Shown one piece after another: positions 6,026-13,857 of a stretch of DNA of 15,342 nt. The stretch comes from Cytophagales bacterium (GTDB taxonomy: Bacteria > Bacteroidota > Bacteroidia > Cytophagales > UBA9547), in assembly GCA_025360395.1 (NCBI GenBank), contig JANYCH010000023.1, forward strand, positions 1-15,342, given 5' to 3'. A program made the translations under genes and the position numbers. The notes beneath the pieces are model-generated. The model searched no databases, had not been told where the DNA came from, and was given only the letters and a program-made list of their open reading frames with translations. The stretch's first letter is position 1; each line of letters begins with the position of its first letter.

Positions 6026-6997
6026 ATGGAAAGAGAAATAATTGATACTGCCCTGCAAAACCTTCAAAAAGAAGTTTCTGTAATTACTACATGGGAAGAA
6101 ACCGGCACCTTAGACGGAGTATTAACAATAGAACAAAATCATAAAACCTTTCATTTTGCTACAGAAATAAAAAAGGAAATTCGTAAGCATCATCTTAGCC
6201 AAATTTTAAACTATCAATCTTCTTATGGTCAGATAATAGTTGTAGCAGAGCGAATTCTCCCTGATATTAAAAGAGAACTCAGAAACCAAAAGATCGCCTA
6301 TCTGGAAGCGAATGGTAATATATATATAGACCTGCCGGATTTTTTTTTATTTTTTGAAACTAACAAACCTTATCGTGTAAAGAAAGAAAAAGGGAACAGA
6401 GCATTTACAAAAACCGGATTAAAAGTAGTTTTTCATTTTTTAGCAGATAAAGAACTCATCAATAAACCTCAGAGAGAAATTGCTGAAATAACTGGAGTAG
6501 GGTTAGGAAATATTCCTCAGGTCATTAATGGATTAAAAGAAACTGGTTATTTACTAAAGCTAAACAAGAAAAAGTATACATGGGAAAAAAGACAAGCTCT
6601 GTTGAACAAGTGGATAGCAGATTATGAGACTATTTTAAAACCAACTCTTAGCAGAGGGAAGTATAGTATGAAAGTTCCATGGCAAGAAGTTCATTTAAAT
6701 AATGATATAACTGTATGGGGTGGAGAACCTGCCGCAGATTTACTTACAAATCATCTTCGCCCTGAAAAATTTACCTTGTATACCAAAGAAAATCAAGGTA
6801 GCCTATTGAGTAATTACAAATTCATTCCAAAGGAAAATGGAGAATTGACGGCTTATGATTTATTCTGGAAACAAGATCAGAATACCGTAACAGCACCTCC
6901 TTTACTTGTTTATACTGACTTAATTTTGGAGGGAGGAAAGCGGAATAAAGAAACGGCAGAAATAATTTTTAATGAATTCATCAAACCAAAGTTATAA
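6026..6997 (+). CDS. AbiEi-like antitoxin/autorepressor with a nuclease-fold-like N-terminus
   Basis: Predicted antitoxin of a type IV (AbiE-like) pair, 323 residues. Residues 1-110 resemble a restriction-endonuclease-like fold: Asp30 (TLDGVLTI), then an E-x-K strand (Glu47-Ile-Lys49 in FATEIKKEI), a helix with Gln59 and Gln64, and the segment IIVVAERI...AYLEANGNIYID that is common in this family ('l.v.....a...l...gi.y.d..GN..i'). Residues about 125-185 form a winged helix-turn-helix (REIAEITGVGLGNIPQVINGLKETGYLL). The C-terminal part (about 190-323) has WGGEPAADLL and PLLVYTDLILEGGKRNKETAEIIF, typical of AbiEi-family C-terminal domains. The only plausible start is the ATG at 6026, since no other Met precedes residue 215. 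The gene looks AT-richer than its neighbours and includes a T9 tract. The toxin gene overlaps its end by 26 bases. Confidence 0.78.
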   Translation: MEREIIDTALQNLQKEVSVITTWEETGTLDGVLTIEQNHKTFHFATEIKKEIRKHHLSQILNYQSSYGQIIVVAERILPDIKRELRNQKIAYLEANGNIYIDLPDFFLFFETNKPYRVKKEKGNRAFTKTGLKVVFHFLADKELINKPQREIAEITGVGLGNIPQVINGLKETGYLLKLNKKKYTWEKRQALLNKWIADYETILKPTLSRGKYSMKVPWQEVHLNNDITVWGGEPAADLLTNHLRPEKFTLYTKENQGSLLSNYKFIPKENGELTAYDLFWKQDQNTVTAPPLLVYTDLILEGGKRNKETAEIIFNEFIKPKL

Positions 6998-7805
6998 AGA
7001 ACTCTCAATACCTTTCTTCAAAGAAGTATTTGCAGAAATAGATGAGGTAATGATTTTTCATAATATTCCCTATTATCTCATTGGAGTAAGTGCAATTGCG
7101 CTGGAATTATTGCGCGATGGTGTAAAGCCAAATAGGGGTACAAAAGACATAGATTTTGCCATTATGATTTCTTCCATGAAAAAATATGAAGACTTGAGTG
7201 AATCATTAATAGCTAAAGGATTTAATAAGGTAAAAGCTCCATGGACATTTTATTCAACTATTTATAAAGTGGCAATAGATATTTTGCCCTTTGGGGAAAT
7301 AGAAGAATTTGATACTATTTCCTTTAATGAAAGGTATTCCGACCTTCATGTTCTGGGTTTTAAAGAAGTAATGGAAAATGCCAAACCTGTTTTTATAGAA
7401 GAAATGATTGCCCAAATACCAGCGCTTCCCGGGATGATAATCCTAAAGTTAGTCGCATGGAGCGACAGACCAGAGGACCGGGACAATGACCTTTCAGATA
7501 TTCTCAGAATAATTGAACATTATTTTGATCTTGAATTTGATGAAATAATGGAAAGCTATTATGATACGTTTCCAGAAGATGATTTCGATCAATTTCGAAT
7601 AGCGGCAGAAGTGCTGGGCAGAAAAGTCAGGGAATATTTAAATAAATCAGACTTGCTCTCAGAAAGAATTATAAGCGTGGTAGATGCAAATTTAAAGGAT
7701 ACTGATACATCTTCTATTGCAAGAGAATGGGCAAGACAAAAAGATTGGGAGGTGGAATATGCATACTCCCTTCTAAAAGCTTTTCAGAAAGGGCTGCTTG
7801 ATTAA
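6972..7805 (+). CDS. AbiEii-like nucleotidyltransferase toxin
   Basis: Predicted toxin of the AbiE-like pair, 277 residues. AbiEii toxins are DNA-polymerase-beta-like nucleotidyltransferases; some relatives (MenT) modify tRNA 3' ends. Motifs in order: LIGVSAIALEL, with the G-V-S turn at 38-40 (motif I); TKDIDFAI, with Asp59 and Asp61 as the metal-binding D-x-D; Asp103 in VAIDILPFG as the third carboxylate; and KLVAWSDRPEDRDNDLSD (159-176), equivalent to the 'K..A...R....D..D' block of the family. All catalytic positions are kept, so it should be active. The C-terminal part is helical and acidic. The start lies inside the antitoxin gene, which couples its translation to antitoxin synthesis, the usual arrangement for this type. 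It ends 47 bases before the convergent ackA. Confidence 0.8.
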   Translation: MNSSNQSYKELSIPFFKEVFAEIDEVMIFHNIPYYLIGVSAIALELLRDGVKPNRGTKDIDFAIMISSMKKYEDLSESLIAKGFNKVKAPWTFYSTIYKVAIDILPFGEIEEFDTISFNERYSDLHVLGFKEVMENAKPVFIEEMIAQIPALPGMIILKLVAWSDRPEDRDNDLSDILRIIEHYFDLEFDEIMESYYDTFPEDDFDQFRIAAEVLGRKVREYLNKSDLLSERIISVVDANLKDTDTSSIAREWARQKDWEVEYAYSLLKAFQKGLLD

Positions 7806-7852
7806 TTGAATATGGATTTTTAATAATGCTCGAAGTTCTCAATTAAGCCCTT

Positions 7853-9052
7853 CTAACTTCCCACCAACCCATAACTCTGCCTCGCTATTTCAAACTCTTC
7901 ATTTGTGGGAATTACCAGCACTTTTATTCTGGAATCTGATGCGTTAATTTCCCGGATGCCATTAACTGAAGCATCATTTTTATACTTGTCTAACTGAATT
8001 CCCAAAAACTCCATATCCCTGCAAACCAACTCCCGGGTTAAAGCATCATTTTCGCCAACTCCTGCTGTGAACAGGATGGCATCTAACCCGTTCATAGTCG
8101 CCGCATAAGCCCCGATGTATTTTTGAATTCTGTATGTATACATTTCATAAGCCAGTTTAGCTTCCGGACTTCCATTTTCGAGGGCTTTTTTTATTTCCCG
8201 CATATCACTGAATCCGGTCAATCCCAGCATGCCGCTTTCTTTATTCAGCAAATGATCCAGTTGAGTAGCAGAATAACCTTCCTCCTTCATCAAATAAAGC
8301 AGGACCGATGGATCAATATTACCAGAACGCGTTCCCATAATAAGTCCGTCAAGAGGAGTAAACCCCATGCTGGTATCGAGACATTTTCCATTGCGGATTG
8401 CGGCCATGCTGCAGCCATTGCCCAGGTGGATGGAAATGATTTTTGAATCTGGTTTCCCTAAATAATCAATGGCTTTTTCAGAAACATATTTGTGGCTGGT
8501 TCCATGGAATCCGTAAACTCTGATCTTCTTTTCTATATAAAATGAGTTTGGAATGGCAAAACGGAAGGCTTTTTCCGGCAATGTCTGATGAAAGGCTGTG
8601 TCAAATACTGCTACATGAACTGCATTTTTAAATAATTTTTCCGCTACTTCAATGCCCATCAGGTTACCGGGATTATGCAATGGAGCCAAAGCAAAGAGCT
8701 TTTTGATTTCTTTTTTTACTTCAGAAGTCACCACAACAGTGTCAGAAAAACTCTCGCCTCCATGAACTACCCGGTGGCCCACTACCAGAATTTCATCCGG
8801 GTTTTGGATTACCCCAATTTCAGGTTGGGTCAACAACCTGGCCACTTCCAGCATACCGGCTTCATGGTCTTTCAGTTCAGATTCAATCCTCACAGATTGT
8901 TGCTTACCCTTTACAAAAACTTTATGGGTAACAGAAGCCTTATCCAAACCTATCCGTTCCACCAATCCGGAACAAACAGGTTGTTCTTCTGGCATATTGA
9001 AAAGCTGGTATTTGATTGAGCTGCTGCCAGCATTGATCACTAATAGGAACAT
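7853..9052 (-). CDS. ackA: Acetate kinase
   Basis: Converts acetyl phosphate and ADP to acetate and ATP (reversible); cytoplasmic. 399 residues, normal for the family. It starts MFLLVINAGSSSIKYQLF, with the phosphate-binding N-G-S-S-S-K signature and Asn7. Other catalytic residues are where expected: Arg94 in VGHRVVHGG, His126 in APLHNPGN, Asp151 in FDTAFHQTLP, His183 in GFHGTSHKYVS, Arg242 in MGTRSGNIDPS, and Glu385 in PTNEEFEIAR. ATP-site motifs HLGNGCS and FTAGVGEN are also intact. It lies 12 bases downstream of pta on the same strand, so the two form a pta-ackA operon. It converges on the toxin gene with a 47-base gap in which I see no strong terminator. Confidence 0.98.
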   Translation of the reverse strand: MFLLVINAGSSSIKYQLFNMPEEQPVCSGLVERIGLDKASVTHKVFVKGKQQSVRIESELKDHEAGMLEVARLLTQPEIGVIQNPDEILVVGHRVVHGGESFSDTVVVTSEVKKEIKKLFALAPLHNPGNLMGIEVAEKLFKNAVHVAVFDTAFHQTLPEKAFRFAIPNSFYIEKKIRVYGFHGTSHKYVSEKAIDYLGKPDSKIISIHLGNGCSMAAIRNGKCLDTSMGFTPLDGLIMGTRSGNIDPSVLLYLMKEEGYSATQLDHLLNKESGMLGLTGFSDMREIKKALENGSPEAKLAYEMYTYRIQKYIGAYAATMNGLDAILFTAGVGENDALTRELVCRDMEFLGIQLDKYKNDASVNGIREINASDSRIKVLVIPTNEEFEIARQSYGLVGS

Positions 9053-9064
9053 ATTCGAATTTAA

Positions 9065-11158
9065 TTAAGCCTGCTGACTTTGAATAGCAGTAATAATAAC
9101 GGTGTTCACGATGTCATCCACGGTACATCCGCGGCTCAGATCGTTGACGGGTTTATTTAATCCCTGCAGCACTGGCCCGATTGCCAGGGCACCAGTTTCT
9201 CTTTGCACAGCTTTGTAAGTATTATTTCCTGTATTTAGATCAGGGAAAATCAGCACACTGGCACGGCCTGCAACTTCCGAATCAGGCACTTTTTGTTTAG
9301 CAACCGAAATATCCACAGCTGCATCGTACTGTATCGGTCCTTCTATTTTCAGATCCGGCCTTAACTTTCTTACGATTTCAGTCGCCTTTCGTACCTTTTC
9401 CACCTCTTCACCCACCCCGGATGTTCCGGAAGAATAGGATAACATCGCAACCCGTGGCTCTATCCCAAAACGGAAGCTGGTATCGGCAGAAGAAATAGCA
9501 ATCTCTGCCAGCTGTTCTGCATTTGGATTAGGATTCACTGCACAATCCCCAAAAACAGCCACCCGATCTTCCAGGCACATAAAAAACACGGATGACACAA
9601 CTGAAATGTTGGGTTTGGTTTTGATAAATTGCAATGCCGGACGTATCGTATGCTGTGTGGTATGAATAGCTCCTGACACCATCCCGTCGGCAAAACCTTT
9701 GTATACCATCATGGTGCCGAAATAGGAAACATCCTGCATCAGGTCCTTAGCCATTTGAAGGGTCATGTTTTTTTGCTTTCTAAGTTCGTACAGCGTTTCT
9801 GCAAAACCTGCTGTTTCATTCGAAATTGCAGGATCACAGATATTCAACTTTGTCGGATCGATAATTAAGCCCAGCCGCTTTATAGAAGCCAATATTTCAG
9901 TCTCATTTCCTAACAACGTGATTTCAACCAAATCCTGTGCTACCAACCTGGCGACTGCCTTTAGAATTCTGTCTTCATTTCCTTCGCACAGCACAATATG
10001 TTTGCGTTGCTTTCTGGCCCACTGTTCAAGCTGGTATTGAAACATGTGCGGGGTCAAAATGTAAGAGTGATAAGTAACCAGGCGTTTTTCCAGGCCTGAA
10101 AGATCCATTTCACGGTTAAATGTTTCAATGGCCAGCAAGATCTTTTTGGTATTATCGGGTGTTATCTGGGCTTTTAATGAAGCGATTTGGGAGGTGGTTT
10201 CAAAGGTTCCTGTTTTCACACAGAGAATAGGCACTACATTCTGCAAACCTTCTATCAGTCGCATGACAGGTGCTTCAGGAACAGATCCTGCTGTAAGTAC
10301 AATTCCGGCTACTTTTGGATAAGTCGTAGATTGATTGGCCTGTAAACAGCAGATAATGATATCGCCACGGTCACCCGGCGTAACAATCAATACATTTTCT
10401 TTTAAATGATTCAGAAAGTTAGGAACCTGCATTGCCCCAGTTACAAAATTGTCTACCTGGTTTGCTAAGAACTCCTGACCAAAAATCAGATTCCCGCCCA
10501 GCTGAGTAAATATATCTTTCATCGTAGGATTCTGAAGCCTTTTATCTGCCTGGATCACAGCAAGAATGATTTCTCCAGGCAACTGGGCCGCCAGAAGCTG
10601 GCGGATATCATCCACCTGTTCAGCAGCTATTTTGTTTGCCACAATGGCAATCACCTGTATTTCTTTAGCTTCAAAACTGTGCAGGAAATGTAGAGCAGCC
10701 TGGACGATCTGCGCAGTGGTTCTTTTTTCTCCTGATACTACCAGCACCGCGGGTGCACCAAGGTTTTTGGCAATCTGCACATTCAGGTCAAATTCAAAGG
10801 CTGTTCCTTCGCCTGTAAAATCACTCCCTTCAACAATGGTAAAATCATTCTCAGACTCCAGCTTTTTAAATTTCTCAATAATGGTCTCGATCATCTCTCC
10901 CTGGGTCTTATTCTCCAAATGCTGCATAACCTCCTGACGGGTAAAGGCAAAGGCATCTTCATAGGAAAGGGAGAGTTTAAAATACTCAATAATAGTTTGA
11001 ATATCATTGTCTTTCTCTGTTAAGGGATCGAAATTAATAACAGGCTTAAAAAAGGCAATGTTCTTTGCTCTGGCAAGAAACATATTAACCAATCCAAGGG
11101 AAATGATTGATTTTCCACTGCAAGGTTCTGCTGAAGCTATGAATAATGTGTTTGTCAT
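9065..11158 (-). CDS. pta: Phosphate acetyltransferase, long (three-domain) form
   Basis: Transfers the acetyl group of acetyl-CoA to phosphate, feeding acetate kinase. 697 residues, comparable with the long E. coli Pta (714). Domain order: an N-terminal BioD-like P-loop domain (about 1-200, with ASAEPCSGKSIISLGL at the start and VVSGEKRTTAQ near 141-150), a DRTGG-type regulatory domain (about 210-330, containing TPGDRGDIIICCL), and the catalytic PTA/PTB domain (about 372-697, with CEGNEDRILKA, MVSGAIHTT, MLSYSSGTSG and LSRGCTVDDIVN). The long form is often allosterically controlled through its N-terminal half. The start at 11158 places the P-loop at the correct distance. It is divergent from the YceI gene across a 233-base spacer. 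Confidence 0.97.
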   Translation of the reverse strand: MTNTLFIASAEPCSGKSIISLGLVNMFLARAKNIAFFKPVINFDPLTEKDNDIQTIIEYFKLSLSYEDAFAFTRQEVMQHLENKTQGEMIETIIEKFKKLESENDFTIVEGSDFTGEGTAFEFDLNVQIAKNLGAPAVLVVSGEKRTTAQIVQAALHFLHSFEAKEIQVIAIVANKIAAEQVDDIRQLLAAQLPGEIILAVIQADKRLQNPTMKDIFTQLGGNLIFGQEFLANQVDNFVTGAMQVPNFLNHLKENVLIVTPGDRGDIIICCLQANQSTTYPKVAGIVLTAGSVPEAPVMRLIEGLQNVVPILCVKTGTFETTSQIASLKAQITPDNTKKILLAIETFNREMDLSGLEKRLVTYHSYILTPHMFQYQLEQWARKQRKHIVLCEGNEDRILKAVARLVAQDLVEITLLGNETEILASIKRLGLIIDPTKLNICDPAISNETAGFAETLYELRKQKNMTLQMAKDLMQDVSYFGTMMVYKGFADGMVSGAIHTTQHTIRPALQFIKTKPNISVVSSVFFMCLEDRVAVFGDCAVNPNPNAEQLAEIAISSADTSFRFGIEPRVAMLSYSSGTSGVGEEVEKVRKATEIVRKLRPDLKIEGPIQYDAAVDISVAKQKVPDSEVAGRASVLIFPDLNTGNNTYKAVQRETGALAIGPVLQGLNKPVNDLSRGCTVDDIVNTVIITAIQSQQA

Positions 11159-11257
11159 TAAATAAAAATCGTTAGGTCACAATTATTTTCAACCTGCTTT
11201 GAGGATTTCATTAAAATAATCCGGCCGATATATTGAAGTATTTGTCTCACTAAGGTA

Positions 11258-11271
11258 AGTCTTTCAAGACT
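11258..11271. promoter_or_regulatory. Short palindrome between divergent pta and YceI genes
   Basis: AGTCTT-TC-AAGACT: two perfect 6-base arms around a 2-base centre, in the 233-base spacer between the divergent pta and YceI genes. It may be an operator. No good TAnnTTTG promoter was found on the pta strand; AATATTTG at 11337-11344 is a one-mismatch candidate for the YceI side without a well-spaced -33 TTG. The rest of the spacer shows nothing clear. Confidence 0.25.
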
Positions 11272-11391
11272 GGCCGCACTGACCTCAATCACTTTTATTA
11301 CTGATGCTTGTCATACTTTACCGCATTCTATAAATCAATATTTGTGTGCTCTTAAAGCTTCCTTCTGAAGCATTTCTTACAGAGATAGCAA

Positions 11392-12003
11392 ATGAATATG
11401 ATGTTCTTAAAAATTTCCCGCCAGTCTCAAATCTGTTTTTTCCTGATTGTACTGATGTTGTCCTTTTCCCTGGCAACTTCCGCCCAATCCAGTTTAAAGC
11501 TGAAATCCATCAAAGGAACAGTCAGCGGAACTTCCACCCTACATGACTGGGAGTCAGACATAACTAAAATTGAATACAAAGGAACTCTGAGCCCTAAAGG
11601 TAAAGTCCTTCAAACCTTAAATAATGTGGAATTAAAAATTCCTGTTGAAAGCATTAAAAGCCACGAAGGCAAAATAATGGATCATAAGACCTATGAAGCT
11701 TTTAAGTCTGAAGAGAATCCCTACATCACATTTTCTTTTTCTTCTGCCCAGGTTCAAAAAGATGCTGCTCAGAATGTGACAATTGTGGCTGCTGGATATC
11801 TGACTATGGCGGGAACAAGCAGGCCCGTCACTTTAACTGTTGCAGGAAAAACACTTGCAAACGGAGATATAAAATTAGCCCTTTCTCAAAAACTAAAAAT
11901 GACGGATTATAACATAAAACCACCTGTGGCCATACTGGGAACCATCACAGTAAATGATGAGATTACAGTGAATTTTGAAATGCTTCTTTCCAATACCAAA
12001 TAA
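11392..12003 (+). CDS. Secreted YceI-family protein
   Basis: 203-residue periplasmic or secreted lipocalin-like protein of the YceI family, which binds long isoprenoid chains in characterised members; its role here is unknown. The signal peptide spans about 1-31 (hydrophobic run ICFFLIVLMLSFSLA), with probable cleavage at TSA|Q. The mature part has the family signatures: GTSTLHDWE at about 46-54; the central KSHEGKIMDHKTYEAFKSEE region, where substituents on the 'D..f....P.i.F.S' pattern appear as ENPYITFSFSS; GYLTMAGTSRPVTL; and a C-terminal DYNIKPP...ILGTITVNDEITVNFEM. The Met at 11392 is followed by two more Met codons at +2 and +3; all give the same mature protein. It is 28 bases upstream of a barrel protein and probably in an operon with it. 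Confidence 0.88.
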   Translation: MNMMFLKISRQSQICFFLIVLMLSFSLATSAQSSLKLKSIKGTVSGTSTLHDWESDITKIEYKGTLSPKGKVLQTLNNVELKIPVESIKSHEGKIMDHKTYEAFKSEENPYITFSFSSAQVQKDAAQNVTIVAAGYLTMAGTSRPVTLTVAGKTLANGDIKLALSQKLKMTDYNIKPPVAILGTITVNDEITVNFEMLLSNTK

Positions 12004-12031
12004 TTAACACTCACCTTATCAATTAATACTT

Positions 12032-13378
12032 ATGATGTTATCCGGAACTAAACAATTTACAGCCTTTCTGCTTTTTTTATTTTTCCTGCAAAGTGCGGTC
12101 GCGCAAAGAGGAGACATCCAATACTTCCGTCCATACGATAAGCTGGGAATTAACATCTTTGAAACTTCCAAAAATGACACCTTAACCTATGACGGACTCA
12201 AACTAAGGTTAGGAGCAAATTTCACACAGGGCTTTCAGGCACTCACGCATAACAATTCCAGCGGTGTGCCTCTCTATAATCTGGGCAATGGTTTTCCGCT
12301 TGCACAGGCTAATTTAAATATTGATGTTCAGGTGGCAGACGGGATCCGTGTTGGATTGGTTTCCTACATGTCTTCTCATCACCACAACGAGTTTTGGGTA
12401 AAAGGTGGCTATGTTCAGGTTGATAAAGTTGCTTTTCTGAACAGTGATTTGCTGGATAAGATCTGGAAAAACCTGACTTTAAAAGTCGGACACATGGAAA
12501 TTAATTACGGTGACGCACATTTTCGCCGGAGTGATGGGGGAAATACGCTATGGAATCCATTCATGGAAAACAACATCATTGACGCTTTTACAACAGAAAT
12601 TGGCGGTGAACTTTACTGGCAGAAAAAAGGATTTATCCTGATGGCGGGAATGACGAACGGTGAAATTCAGGGAAGTGTGGAAGGAAGTGGTAACAGAAGT
12701 CCGTCACTCTATGGAAAAGCGGGTTATGATAAAGCCTTTTCATCCCTTATACGAATCAGGTTAACAGGTTCTGTTCTTACGAAAGCCTCTTCATTAAATG
12801 GTACTCTGTTTAGTGGTGACCGTACAGGATCGAATTACCAATATGCCATGGAACCAGCTGCAGCAACGTTGAGCGGTAATGCATTTGGTGGTAGAGTAAA
12901 TCCAGGCTTTTCAGATAATGTAACAACTTTCGTTCTAAATCCTTTTGTAAAGCTGAGCAATCTGGAATTGTTTGGAACTTTTGAGTTTGCACAGGGAAGC
13001 ACAGCAATAGAGAACGGAAAAAAAACCTTCAATGCGACCACTTCTCTTATTAATCAACAGCCTAATCGTCAGTTTAGCCAGTTTGCAGGTGATGCAGTAT
13101 ATCGTTTCGGCGGGATCAGGCAATTTTATGTAGGAGCCAGGTACAATCTGGTAAATGCACAACTGGCTTTCTGGAATGCATCGAAACCTGAAGCTGTAAG
13201 AACAGTTCAGGAAGTTTCAATAGACCGCACCGCTTTTGCTGCCGGATGGTTTATGACACCAAATGTTCTTTTAAAAGGTGAATATGTGATCCAGAATTAC
13301 AGAAACTATCCCGGTGATAATATTCTGGCTGGAGGAAATTTTAACGGATTTGTGTTTCAGGGAAGTATTGGGTTTTAA
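12032..13378 (+). CDS. Outer-membrane beta-barrel protein, porin-like
   Basis: 448-residue predicted outer-membrane protein of unknown substrate. The signal peptide is about 1-24 (AFLLFLFFLQSAVA|Q). The mature chain alternates polar and hydrophobic residues as in amphipathic beta strands, is rich in Gly, Asn and aromatic residues, and ends in the Phe-terminated strand FVFQGSIGF, the outer-membrane insertion signal. The part around 145-200 (KVGHMEINYGDAHFRRSDGG...NPFMENNIIDAFTTEIGGELYW) has the look of phosphate-selective porin O/P-like barrels from Bacteroidetes. The ATG at 12032 is followed directly by another ATG. It follows the YceI gene by 28 bases and precedes a terminator, so the two form a small envelope operon. 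Specificity cannot be inferred. Confidence 0.75.
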   Translation: MMLSGTKQFTAFLLFLFFLQSAVAQRGDIQYFRPYDKLGINIFETSKNDTLTYDGLKLRLGANFTQGFQALTHNNSSGVPLYNLGNGFPLAQANLNIDVQVADGIRVGLVSYMSSHHHNEFWVKGGYVQVDKVAFLNSDLLDKIWKNLTLKVGHMEINYGDAHFRRSDGGNTLWNPFMENNIIDAFTTEIGGELYWQKKGFILMAGMTNGEIQGSVEGSGNRSPSLYGKAGYDKAFSSLIRIRLTGSVLTKASSLNGTLFSGDRTGSNYQYAMEPAAATLSGNAFGGRVNPGFSDNVTTFVLNPFVKLSNLELFGTFEFAQGSTAIENGKKTFNATTSLINQQPNRQFSQFAGDAVYRFGGIRQFYVGARYNLVNAQLAFWNASKPEAVRTVQEVSIDRTAFAAGWFMTPNVLLKGEYVIQNYRNYPGDNILAGGNFNGFVFQGSIGF

Positions 13379-13380
13379 AA

Positions 13381-13401
13381 GTATTGCGTATTGAGTAATG
13401 C
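13381..13401. repeat. Three tandem 7-base repeats
   Basis: GTATTGC (13381-13387), GTATTGA (13388-13394) and GTAATGC (13395-13401), directly after the barrel-gene stop. Heptameric repeats of the ATTGAGT/ATTGCGT type occur in intergenic DNA of Bacteroidetes; this is a short, partly degenerate run. Confidence 0.5.
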
Positions 13402-13441
13402 GATCAGATTCTAAATGTTTGTTTTGAGTAAACTTTTTGAT

Positions 13442-13485
13442 ATGACCAGGATCATAGCTTCAATTGATTCTGGTCATAATTTTTG
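13442..13485 (+). terminator. Intrinsic terminator after the YceI/barrel operon
   Basis: A 13-base stem, ATGACCAGGATCA (13442-13454) with TGATTCTGGTCAT (13465-13477), contains a single G-T wobble and a 10-base loop. It is followed by AATTTTTG (13478-13485). It lies 63 bases after the barrel-gene stop and ends the two-gene operon. The T-run is only five long, so efficiency is uncertain. Confidence 0.75.
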
Positions 13486-13533
13486 ATGGGGTAATATCTG
13501 TAATTGCTTCACAATCATCCTTAATCTCTTAAT

Positions 13534-13828
13534 ATGAAACCCATTAAATTATTCTTAAGTACGTTGGTGGTCAGTAGTTTATTGTTAACTTCTGTAAACG
13601 CCCAGAATTATAAGTCGCCAGCTATTGATGCGTCCGGGAAAGTCACTGATGTTAACGGCAAGTTTTTAGGATCCGTTTCTAAGGAAGGAATTGTGAAGGA
13701 TTCTTTATGGAAAGAAAATAGCTGAAATTAACAGCGAAGGAACTCTTGTAGATGCCAAAACAGGTAAGAAACTAGGCAAGGCTGAAAAGAACGGAAATTT
13801 TATTCCTCTAGTCAATCAAAAACTTTAA
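13534..13828 (+). pseudogene. Small secreted repeat protein broken by a one-base insertion
   Basis: The frame opened at 13534 gives a signal peptide (about 1-23, ending SVNA|Q) and stops at 13725 after 63 residues. Removing one base, the T at 13708 (TTATGGAAAG to TTAGGAAAG), restores a continuous 97-residue reading to the TAA at 13826-13828. The restored protein is a run of about 17-18-residue repeats of the pattern 'G.V.D..GK.LG.v..': SGKVTDVNGKFLGSVSK, EGIVKDSLGKKIAEINS, EGTLVDAKTGKKLGKAEK, then NGNF. The frameshift falls inside the second repeat, which is strong internal evidence. I do not recognise a named function; similar short exported repeat proteins occur in Bacteroidetes. It is either a pseudogene or a sequencing error. 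Confidence 0.8.
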
Positions 13829-13857
13829 ACAATTAAATCTATCCTTTTACTTTCACT

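Noticed and set aside
7802..7846. 8-base inverted repeat TTAATTGA/TCAATTAA between the toxin gene and ackA
   Set aside because: AT-only apart from one pair, 29-base loop and no T-run; too weak for a bidirectional terminator or element end.
8675..9019. Open frame on the + strand opposite ackA (114 codons)
   Set aside because: Fully antisense to a well-conserved acetate kinase region; composition looks like a shadow and no start signal is seen.
10566..10937. Open frame on the + strand opposite pta (123 codons)
   Set aside because: Antisense shadow of the conserved Pta N-terminal half; Ser/Cys-rich translation resembles no family.
11346..11546. Short frame overlapping the start of the YceI gene
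   Set aside because: Out of frame with the YceI signal peptide and domain, which clearly occupy this stretch.
13437..13455. TTGAT...ATCAT resembling an FNR/CRP site
   Set aside because: Half-site spacing is 9 bases where 4-6 is needed, and the right half is part of the terminator stem.
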